A stretch of DNA of 64,000 nt. It comes from Symsagittifera roscoffensis (lineage: Eukaryota; Xenacoelomorpha; Acoela; Convolutidae). Location: assembly GCF_963678635.1 (NCBI RefSeq), contig NC_087070.1, positions 27,776,057 through 27,840,056 on the forward strand. The letters run 5' to 3'. A model generated the notes under the pieces. The model ran no database searches, was not told where the DNA came from, and worked only from the letters and a program-made list of their open reading frames with translations. Every line of letters starts with the position of its first letter. Position 1 is the first letter of the stretch. Below are positions 20,601 to 27,601 of the stretch, piece by piece. The position numbers were made by a program, and so were the translations under genes.

Positions 20601-23600
20601 TTCTCCTTTGGCTAGAATGATAACAGGGTTGATAAATGTGTTGCCTTTTGGTTGTTCCTCTTTGTTTACTGGTGATATAATGTTGTATTGTTCTAAAATG
20701 TCGAGTAATCTGTTCACTTTATCGTGTAAGTGAATTGGTACTTTACTTGCTCTTTGTTTTTTGAAAACTGCGTCTGGTTTTAATGGGAGATGTAGTGATG
20801 AGCTGATTTTGCCAACATCAAATTTGGATGTTGCATAGACTGATGAATATTTAATTAGCTGTTTTGCTAGTTTTTCAAATTCGTCTTGTGTTATTTGTGA
20901 ATGTTGGAAATTAAACATTGTTAAAAATTTCTGTTGATTCTCTGTGTAGTTACTTATGTTGAATGTAGGTTTGAAATATGGGGTTTTTGTGAAATAATCC
21001 GTATTTCTGTTTTCGTTACTTATTATATTATTTATAGATAATTCTTCATTAAGGATTGTGGATTGGCAAATATCTAGTAATTGGAGTATATTTTTTACAC
21101 GATATGCTTTTTCGTGTATTGGTAATATTGTAGCGTTGGTTTCGCAATAGCCTAAAAGTCCTAAAGGTAATGTTACTTGGTAAGGTGTATTGTTGTATAC
21201 ATGTAAGGAAATAATATCTGAATTCGAGTTTTTCAAATATTTTATTGATGAGATTGTGATTTTGAAAAACTTATGAATAGGTTTGAATTCAAAATCTGAC
21301 ATATAAAATTTTTGTTTGTTTTGTTTTTTATCATATTGGTGAACTTGTTTGATTGAAAAATTATAGATGTTTCCTGATAGTGGTTTCAAGTGTTTTCTTT
21401 GCTGGTTATATATTGGGTAAAATTTTGAAAAAAATGGTTGTTGTTTATTTAATCTTTGAAAAAATGTTAGGGATGTGTCTTTTGTTTTTGTATATTTATC
21501 TTTGATTAATATTTTACTATTCAAGATGTTGATTGTTGGTATATATTTAGAGATAAATGGTATTCCAATGATATTATGTTTAATATCAGTGATATGGAAT
21601 ATTTGTTTAAATGGTTTGGTTAAAATTTTGTTTTGCTCCATTGTTCTTGTGGGGAGAAGAAATAATTGAATTTTTCCGTAGTTTATTAATGTTGATCCTT
21701 GTGCTGTTGCTAGTTTGCTGGAGGTTTCAAGAGGTGTTAGCTTTGGGTGTAAGGTTTTTATTTCATTCCATGTGGGAATGTTTATTATATTTGATTCTGC
21801 TCCTGAATCAATTAAAAAATCAATTTCAAGATCTGGTGGTTGAAATTCTTTGCTTTTTGGGCTTTCCAAAAGAAATGGTATTGTCCAAATTTTTTCTTTG
21901 GGTTGTTCTTTTTGTATGTTTTGATAGATGTGATTTGTATTCAAACATTTTGTTTTTTCTTTCTCATTGGGTTGGTTTGTAGTGTTAATTTCATTAGTTT
22001 TTTGTGTCGTCGGTGTGGAATGGACGGGTTCAATATAATAATTGTGAAGGAGTTCTGATTGATTCTCATATATGTGTGATGAAAAAGGTTCTTCATATAT
22101 AACAGGTTCATAGTCGTTTTCGACTTTTATCATGTTGATGGAGAGAGTGTTTTCTGCATCGCTTTCTGAATCTGATGATTCACAGTTTATTTGGTTGAGT
22201 TGTAACGTATCAGTTACTGTGTCATCAATACCTGGAGGGTCTGATGTTGTTTCTGGATTAGATTGTACTTGATTAATATGTCTTTGATGTTTAGGTGTAC
22301 TACTTCTGTGGCGATTATTAGAATTGTTATAGTTATTATGATTCCGGTGTGGTGATTGGGAATAATTTCTATAACGATTATTATAACTTGAGTGTCGATT
22401 TTGTGAATTATTTCGCGATCTGTTTTGGTAATTATTGTTTGGTCTGTTATAGTTCGATCTATTATATGAGTTATTCCTTGATTGATTGTTCGGGTAATTC
22501 TGGTTTCGGTTGTTTGAATAACTTCTATTCCGATTATTTGAGTAGTTTCTATTCCTATTGTATGATGAATTTCGTGATTGATTGTTTGGATGATAACTAT
22601 TTCTTGATTGGGAATTAGATCTAGAAACAAATCGTTGTGTATTTGAATGTGATCTGGAGTAGTTATTTCGACTATTTGGTCTATTGTAGTGATGTTGTGA
22701 TGAATTATGCGTGTTTCTTCGTTCTGGTGATCTTCCTCTATAACTTGAGTTATATGGTGATTGATTTCTTGTATAATTTGTATTGTTCGGGAGTGGTTTT
22801 CCTGAACTGTTGTTGCTGTAGACTGTTTTGTTCGGTAGATTTTGATCTTTTTTCATGTATTGATAGAATGATTTATTTGGTTCTTTATATTTTTGAGGTT
22901 TATTTTGATTGTCTTGCTGTTTTTGTCTACATTCAGAAATACTATGTCCGTATCGTCGGCAATAATTACACCATTTTTTGAAAGATGGTTTGCCTTTAAA
23001 GTTTGGGTGTTTTTCGTAAATATTGAGTATTTCAGTGATTTTTTCAACGAGATCTGTATCTGATTCTTGTATATTATTTATATTTGTGGAAGCTGTTTCA
23101 ATTCTGTTAACGTATTGTAATTTCAGATTTTCCGTTTCTTCGAGTTTCATTGTGATTTCTGCTTGTTCTAGTTTGTCTACTAGTTTTCGAAAATCTAAAT
23201 CGGGTTCTCGAATTGACGAAGGATGGGATGCTCTCTTTTTTATTGCTATTTTCCTTAATTGTGGTGTTAAGGTCATCATTAAGATTTCTGTCATCTTTGT
23301 GTTTTTATAATCATGTGTATTTAATGAATATGCTTTTCGAACTAGTGTTTCGATTCGTACTGCTAATTGCTTGATGGTTTCGTTTGGTAATCTGCGAATT
23401 TCATTACATAAAACTCTTTGTTGTTGTTTGTTTCTTTCGGAGTCAAACATTTTTGAAAATTCTTGTGTAAATCTTTTCCAATTTGATTTTATTTCTATAG
23501 GCAATACTGAAAACCATTTTTGGGCTGCGCCATCTAGAGTTGTTTGTATTAACGCTGTGCGTCGATGTATCCAGTTTTGATGTAGTGGCGTATTAATTGG

Positions 23601-25496
23601 TTCAGGTCCTATATTTAAAATCAAATTTGCTGTGACTGCATTTAAATAGTCTTCTACAGAATATTCAGGGTCTGTTCCTGTGAATACCATTAAAGGTTTA
23701 TTTGATGTTATTGATGATCCACCCATAAGGTATGGATTCATCGTCATTTGTAATGATTCTGCTGCATTTGGCATTTGAGAAAAATTTGAGAGTTGATTTC
23801 TTGTTATTTCGTGTTGTTGAAGATAATATGGGAGTGGTATTTCATTTTGCATTTGTGCTGGTTGGTACGAGTTTGCAATCATTGGGTTTTGTTGCTGAAT
23901 TGGTTGAAAAGATTTATTATTTGGGTTTTGTTGTTGAATTGGTTGTTGAATTTGTGTATCTATTGGTTGTGGAGAAAAATTTCTATGATATGTATGTGGT
24001 TTCTGTATTCCTTGTCCACGATATTCTTGATTATAGGGTGTAAATATATCTGGTTGTAAGAAATCATCATCTGAGGATAAGTAATCCATTTGATAAGATG
24101 TTTGTTTTTTATTTTTATTTTGTTGAAAAAATGGATAGTTTTCACCACGATCCTGTGGAGGATGTAAATTTGTGTGGAAATTTACTGAATTAGGTGGTGC
24201 CATTGGGTTATCCCAGTTTTGAGATCTTGTATAATTACTAAAATTTTTTCGTGGTTGATAATTTGTTTTTGATGGATGTGTGTAATTATAATTATGGTCT
24301 GCAAAGTTGTTTCTAGTGAACGTTTTGCGTGTTTTTGGTGGTATTGTCATGGGTCTGTATGTTTGGTAATCCATGTGTGAATATTTTGGGGCAACCGAAG
24401 GTTTAACGGTTGATTGTAATGTTACCTGTGTTTGTGAAGAATTTGTATTTCTTGGTGTTGTTAAGTTTGGACGTATTGGTGAAATACTTTGTTGTGTAGT
24501 TGTTGTGTGTACGATTTCTTCATTTATGAAGTGTGATGGTGTCTGGATATCTTGTTGAGTAAGATTCCTAGTTCCATTGAGGTTTTCATTGTGTATGACT
24601 GTAGAGTTTAAACTATTATTTTGCATATCGGGTAAAAATGTATTATAGTTTAATGGTGTTGCATCAATGGTTAATGGTATTACTCGTACATAATCTCTTA
24701 CATAAGATATCGTACTTATTGCTTGACTTGAGATTGATTGTGGGAAGTTTATGAATGCGGGATGAGACCATTCGGGGTCCCAAACATAGTCTGATTGTTC
24801 TGTGATGGCAGTATCATCGTTAGAGTTTTGGGGTCTAAAGTTTTTTCTTGCTTGTGAAATTAAATCAATATTATGTGTGAAATAATCTATTATGAACCAT
24901 GCCAAGATTTTTTGTAAGTCGTGTTTTGTATGTTGTGAAACTTCATCTTTCGTGAAATTTTCTTTAATTATATTTAGAAAACTAGAGAGTAGTGTGATTT
25001 CATGTCGTACTCTTATATGTTTAGATGTTTCTGTCGGTGAGACATTTGGTATCTGGATTTCGTTTTCTAATATCGAGATATAACTATATATTATCGCAAA
25101 AACTTCATTGGTGAATATGGAGTTTGCTCTTTGTGAGTTATGATATTGGATGCTTTTTATATATTCTGAGAATATTTTTGAGAATTCTAAATCAAGGTCG
25201 TCTGTTTGAATTATATATTTACTGTGATTCTGGTTTGGTGAGCTGAATTCTATGGAGTAGATTCCGTATTGTTGTGTTAGGTTACATATATCTTTTAGAT
25301 AGTGATCGATAATTTGTCTTTTGATTTTTACATCTGGAAACTCTGTTTTACATGGACTGATTCCTGGTTCAAACAAATTTAAGAGTAAATTTTTGCAGAA
25401 TATATGCTGTCCTCTATCAGTGGTTGCGTCTACGATAAAGGGGAAAATATCATCATCATCTGGACTTTCTTCACCTGGGGTGTGCGTTGAGCTCAT
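17625..25496 (-). CDS. gag-pol: Gag-Pol polyprotein, 2623 aa
   Basis: A single ORF from ATG 25496. Residues 1-580 are a long extra N-terminal region with Q/N-rich stretches. The gag core is at about 580-800, a CCHC knuckle at C843, C846, H851 and C856, then an R/N/S/Y-rich repeat region (870-1070). The protease active site is DSG at 1230-1232. RT spans about 1590-1800 with the first Asp D1675 and YLDD at 1738-1741. RNase H residues are D1887, E1930, D1957 and D2002. Integrase has a zinc motif (H2250, H2257, C2287, C2290), catalytic D2322, D2382 and E2418 (D-35-E spacing), and GPY at about 2595. All catalytic residues are present, so the enzyme part looks functional. Gag and pol share one frame, unlike many relatives that use frameshifting. 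The ATG overlaps the accessory ORF by 26 nt. The frame ends early (RNRSTPK); see the tail at 17252-17624. It acts in capsid assembly, reverse transcription and integration. Confidence 0.97.
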   Translation of the reverse strand: MSSTHTPGEESPDDDDIFPFIVDATTDRGQHIFCKNLLLNLFEPGISPCKTEFPDVKIKRQIIDHYLKDICNLTQQYGIYSIEFSSPNQNHSKYIIQTDDLDLEFSKIFSEYIKSIQYHNSQRANSIFTNEVFAIIYSYISILENEIQIPNVSPTETSKHIRVRHEITLLSSFLNIIKENFTKDEVSQHTKHDLQKILAWFIIDYFTHNIDLISQARKNFRPQNSNDDTAITEQSDYVWDPEWSHPAFINFPQSISSQAISTISYVRDYVRVIPLTIDATPLNYNTFLPDMQNNSLNSTVIHNENLNGTRNLTQQDIQTPSHFINEEIVHTTTTQQSISPIRPNLTTPRNTNSSQTQVTLQSTVKPSVAPKYSHMDYQTYRPMTIPPKTRKTFTRNNFADHNYNYTHPSKTNYQPRKNFSNYTRSQNWDNPMAPPNSVNFHTNLHPPQDRGENYPFFQQNKNKKQTSYQMDYLSSDDDFLQPDIFTPYNQEYRGQGIQKPHTYHRNFSPQPIDTQIQQPIQQQNPNNKSFQPIQQQNPMIANSYQPAQMQNEIPLPYYLQQHEITRNQLSNFSQMPNAAESLQMTMNPYLMGGSSITSNKPLMVFTGTDPEYSVEDYLNAVTANLILNIGPEPINTPLHQNWIHRRTALIQTTLDGAAQKWFSVLPIEIKSNWKRFTQEFSKMFDSERNKQQQRVLCNEIRRLPNETIKQLAVRIETLVRKAYSLNTHDYKNTKMTEILMMTLTPQLRKIAIKKRASHPSSIREPDLDFRKLVDKLEQAEITMKLEETENLKLQYVNRIETASTNINNIQESDTDLVEKITEILNIYEKHPNFKGKPSFKKWCNYCRRYGHSISECRQKQQDNQNKPQKYKEPNKSFYQYMKKDQNLPNKTVYSNNSSGKPLPNNTNYTRNQSPYNSSYRGRSPERRNTHNSSQHHYNRPNSRNNYSRSHSNTQRFVSRSNSQSRNSYHPNNQSRNSSYNRNRNYSNNRNRSYSNNRNQNYPNNQSRNNSYNRSNYNRPNNNYQNRSRNNSQNRHSSYNNRYRNYSQSPHRNHNNYNNSNNRHRSSTPKHQRHINQVQSNPETTSDPPGIDDTVTDTLQLNQINCESSDSESDAENTLSINMIKVENDYEPVIYEEPFSSHIYENQSELLHNYYIEPVHSTPTTQKTNEINTTNQPNEKEKTKCLNTNHIYQNIQKEQPKEKIWTIPFLLESPKSKEFQPPDLEIDFLIDSGAESNIINIPTWNEIKTLHPKLTPLETSSKLATAQGSTLINYGKIQLFLLPTRTMEQNKILTKPFKQIFHITDIKHNIIGIPFISKYIPTINILNSKILIKDKYTKTKDTSLTFFQRLNKQQPFFSKFYPIYNQQRKHLKPLSGNIYNFSIKQVHQYDKKQNKQKFYMSDFEFKPIHKFFKITISSIKYLKNSNSDIISLHVYNNTPYQVTLPLGLLGYCETNATILPIHEKAYRVKNILQLLDICQSTILNEELSINNIISNENRNTDYFTKTPYFKPTFNISNYTENQQKFLTMFNFQHSQITQDEFEKLAKQLIKYSSVYATSKFDVGKISSSLHLPLKPDAVFKKQRASKVPIHLHDKVNRLLDILEQYNIISPVNKEEQPKGNTFINPVIILAKGESLKIVLDARYLNSLIDESKCNWPIEPIQVILTKINGKYFTTADMNSAYNQMPLDEQSRRLTQFVIGNQQYEFNRLFYGISIGPAAFSAFMSKIFRPLILKKNAITYLDDVFMQSQTKEEMFNVLEQYHQILQNENLKAAPDKSHFFLTKVKFLGHNIERKTITPLKSRIDAIQKLQPPTNKKKIQEFLGMLNFLSKYVYKMQLYLRPFYNILRQQNNFEWNIEHQARFEEIKKLLTEQISNTIPDSNQPFYAMCDASNFGIGAALLQSHNSTNKMNLISANSRLFTQAELRLSTLMRECTAIIYTLTEYEFLILGSKHPTVLFTDHKPIIFLFTQKSNPNHRVYRFQLILMKFPNLHIVWTAGKNLALPDTLSRNTPPELLTRKTTVEITKNIKFYLAENETSPRLECKYAVKTDVEQSQINNLQHFPLYLDCQNNHYEVDLLGTSTFKPIPYSQWIKNNTQQKRIKQHPPKKDHFPLIEKENLTDKINLSGPQTNDSNYTINQVFDLHDPLDTIPLSKLEIENIFLPPTETITISTLKQYQNLDPVIRQLKSWHKYKTKPIKADSTILGNKTLLRYFRKFNNTTINENTDLLEYKLNESTVPCLPLSMILIAFNISHTQNIKGHSGSEKTYSNFIQNFYFPNAPIWIKVLCNDCIVCQLNKPYPNQKQIAQKQDFKGQSLYFNHRISFDTKGPISPSSEGNSYIMVIVDAFTHYVALNPVPHCNAYYAYTTLYEHWIAKFGLPEILVTDNGTEFINNEIITLCHLYNIKHKPRTSHAPWTNGLVEGMNRSLQEYLRCIINGNDTRYTEWSADVKLFPLAYNSQITTTLGMSPYEMVFNQKPRKPIMFTANSHKNAQGYCQPNKDSICYNLPLHTHDEDHFHHPQILKLASGTHTEWILNRDKKHNEIYQKVTKKLLQRQNINEQINSRFTPASDLKIGTFVLIPNFNTQKGISKKLQPLRKGPYQIIAKPTDVTYKITDSEKKRNRSTPK
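25471..25480 (-). promoter_or_regulatory. Strong splice-donor candidate at the gag start
   Basis: CCCCAG|GTGA with AGA following, a near-consensus donor, with the exon ending at 25475. It lies inside the first eight codons of Gag, and the GTGA contains the stop codon of the accessory ORF. Splicing here would join either N-terminus to a downstream exon. Not proven. Confidence 0.45.
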
Positions 25497-25938
25497 TTTT
25501 TCGTTCGATGACTGTTAATATGTAATTATCAATGTGTCTAATTGGTTGATTCCAGTTGTATAAATGTACTGGTTTGTGTTTATACTGCTTTTTTATTCTT
25601 CTTTTTCCTCTTTTTGATGAATTTGAAGTTGTTTCTGAGTCAGAGAAATATAATTGATCGTGAATTGGGCAATTTTTATCTATTGATTCTTTTAGTTTAT
25701 AAAGTTCGTCTAAACTGTTGGTTTCTGATTCTGAAAATGCGTTTCGATTTTTTGAAAATCTTTTTCGTGTTATTTGTCTTTGTTTAGTTATTATTTTTCT
25801 CTTTAATGTTTGTCGTTTTGTTCTAATGTATCCAACTGTTTGTGTATGAGGTGTGATTACAAGGTCGTATTTTTTGTTATTTATTTCACAATTGTGTAAA
25901 ACGATTGTTTGTTTATTTCCTAGGTTTTTAAATGACAT
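25471..25938 (-). CDS. Basic accessory protein upstream of gag, 155 aa
   Basis: ATG 25938, TGA 25473-25471, overlapping the Gag ATG by 26 nt in another frame. It is rich in K and R, with two basic clusters (RQTLKRKIITKQRQITRKR at about 42-60 and KRGKRRIKKQYKHK at about 109-122) that look like nuclear or RNA-binding signals, and an acidic SDSETTS stretch between them. It carries no enzyme motif. A decayed relative of the whole family (30640-34850) keeps a recognisable remnant of this ORF in the same place, so it is an old component of the family. A regulatory role like those of small basic retroviral proteins is an inference. The overlap suggests Gag is translated by leaky scanning, re-initiation or a spliced message. 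Confidence 0.7.
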   Translation of the reverse strand: MSFKNLGNKQTIVLHNCEINNKKYDLVITPHTQTVGYIRTKRQTLKRKIITKQRQITRKRFSKNRNAFSESETNSLDELYKLKESIDKNCPIHDQLYFSDSETTSNSSKRGKRRIKKQYKHKPVHLYNWNQPIRHIDNYILTVIERKNELNAHPR

Positions 25939-27167
25939 AAGGTTTAGGATGACGGATGCAAAAGGTTGTTAAATGATTTCTATTTGCTTAAACTGTTAGT
26001 CCTTACGATTTTTTTGTTAGCCTAACCTGGGTCTATTTGTTCAGGGTTGGGGAGGAAAGTATATCGATTCCGAAGAATGATTTTATACTTTCTCGTGGCT
26101 AGTATAAGCTAAGGTGTTAACTTACTTAATCTTACTTAAGGGTAGTGATTGTGTTCAGGGTTGGAGAATAGTAAATCGATCCACAAGGTTCAGGTATAAT
26201 TAGAACGCGAGTAGTTCGTTAGATACTATTTTAAACTTACTAAGTTTAAGATTTATCCTGGGTCTGGTAAGAGGGGGGATCAAGTGAAGGATGAATAACC
26301 GAAGTTCTTCACTGTTTATCCTAATTTGAATGATTAGTTTTGTTCAAAAATTTCTATTAGTCCTGGGTTTTTAGAAAGGGTTGGATAGTGAATCGACGTT
26401 TGAGGTCGTTAGACACTCGTTTAAGTGGGTGGGGGAGAACAAAGTTGTTCTTTTTGATCCAAGGATAGGCCTTGATGATCAAGTTTTAAATTTAATTAAA
26501 TAGAAAATGATTTAAGATCCAAGGATAAGCCTTGATGATCTGATTTTAAAATTAAGTGAATTTAAGTTTAAAATGTTTTAAATTTGTGTAAAGAATAGAT
26601 TTAGTATTTTTATGATGTTAGTGAGCTTATGATTGCTGTTATGCTTAGGCGATGAAGCTGGAACAACAGGATGATTTATAATTACTAATCATTTATTGTC
26701 ATGCTACTAATTTTTATTTTTATTTTTCAATAAATATTTTTCAAACATGTTTTGTATATTACTGCAGAATTTTGGAAAACGATCTGAGATCTTTTTATCA
26801 ATCGTTATTGTATATTAATAATTTTGTTTAGCGCCTGAATTGATTTTGAAGATTGACTTCAAAAATTTATGTTTGCAAATGAAAATTTAAATTCATTGCT
26901 AGTAGTATTCTAAATACAAAAGTTTGTTCTGGCTTTTGCCGAACTATCATATAACTATATGGTAAGTTTCTGCTTTGTCGTATGTCGTCTCTGGTTCGAG
27001 GTCTTCTTCCAATTCCGGGTAGTTCTGTTATCGTTCGGAATATTGGCTCTGATCTATTGAGTCGTAGAGACATTTCGATTAAATTATTGTCGTATAACAT
27101 TTTGTAAATGTTTTGTCTAATTTCTAATCTATTATTGGTTAATGCTAAGCTATTAAGGTCTTGTTCG
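25939..27167 (-). other. 5' leader of giant element, with reiterated blocks
   Basis: About 1.2 kb. Blocks of the form GGTTGG-AGTAAATCGA occur near 26043, 26160 and 26382, and a 26-bp unit GATCCAAGGATARGCCTTGATG occurs twice (about 26456 and 26516). Similar blocks are found at 34300-34520 in the decayed relative, so the leader is conserved and may hold packaging or translation signals. A 77-codon ORF (27100-26867) is the first ATG frame after the LTR; it has an RRPRTRDDIRQSR basic patch and may be a small upstream ORF. Confidence 0.6.
26867..27100 (-). CDS. Leader ORF of giant element, 77 aa (uncertain)
   Basis: ATG 27100, 87 nt after the 5' LTR, ending at 26867. Arginine-rich centre, no motif recognised. 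It could be a translated upstream ORF limiting initiation at later ATGs, or chance. Confidence 0.3.
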   Translation of the reverse strand: MLYDNNLIEMSLRLNRSEPIFRTITELPGIGRRPRTRDDIRQSRNLPYSYMIVRQKPEQTFVFRILLAMNLNFHLQT

Positions 27168-27185
27168 AGACTTATGGTCGCACCA
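27168..27185 (-). promoter_or_regulatory. Primer binding site candidate
   Basis: Two bases after the 5' LTR the element strand reads TGGTGCGACCATAAGTC. The TGG start is complementary to the CCA end of a tRNA and the position is right for a PBS. I could not match the rest to a tRNA from memory. Confidence 0.6.
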
Positions 27186-27187
27186 GA

Positions 27188-27597
27188 TGAGTTAGGACCG
27201 AAGTGTATAACTCATAGAGTAATTTCGGATAGGGTACACCGTCTGCTCGTCACGCTATCTTATTTTCGGCCGGATAGATTCGTGCAACTTCTTAGTCTAA
27301 TACCGATCCTAATCTTACTCTTATACTATCTAGTCTCAGGTTGTTTAACTAGTCTCTGCTAGGCTCAATAGATCTAGGGTATACTGGTTTATTGCGGCTG
27401 CTGAAGTACTCGGGAGAGTTCAACTAATTTCTAAGTTAAATTCAAATCTCTCTGGTGCTGAAATTACAAGTAATTTCAGCACTTACAAATAAGTGGATTG
27501 TTAGTTAGATGGATCATGATTGGTTAATATTAAATACTTTACATTGGTAAAATATCTAATTTATCCAATCATAAAATGTAGTTTAGATCAGGTTCCA
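27188..27597 (-). repeat. 5' LTR of giant element (410 bp)
   Basis: Copy of 8686-9095 with no difference seen by eye. In this position it would provide the promoter; the TATAAGAG candidate lies at 27325-27318. Confidence 0.97.
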
Positions 27598-27601
27598 AGT
27601 G
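27598..27601. repeat. Target site duplication AGTG (right)
   Basis: Exact match to 8682-8685. Confidence 0.9.

Larger units (their letters stand above)
8686..27597 (-). mobile_element. Giant env-bearing Ty3/gypsy-type LTR retroelement, 18.9 kb
   Basis: Complete element read on the minus strand: 5' LTR 27597-27188, leader, accessory ORF (25938-25471), Gag-Pol (25496-17625 plus a tail to 17252), two small membrane ORFs, a methionine-free ORF, two glycoprotein ORFs, a 602-aa ORF, about 1.6 kb of 3' region, then the 3' LTR 9095-8686. Pol order PR-RT-RH-IN with GPY places it with Ty3/gypsy rather than BEL or copia. LTRs that look identical by eye and the intact AGTG duplication indicate recent insertion. 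At nearly 19 kb it is two to three times the usual length for the family, most of the surplus being a very long Gag and the 3' gene cluster. The coding strand is rich in A and C and poor in G. Confidence 0.96.

Noticed and set aside
21475..22981. Plus-strand ORFs rich in Y, C, F and L opposite gag-pol
   Set aside because: They read the complement of N/R/S-rich codons and are an artefact of strand bias.
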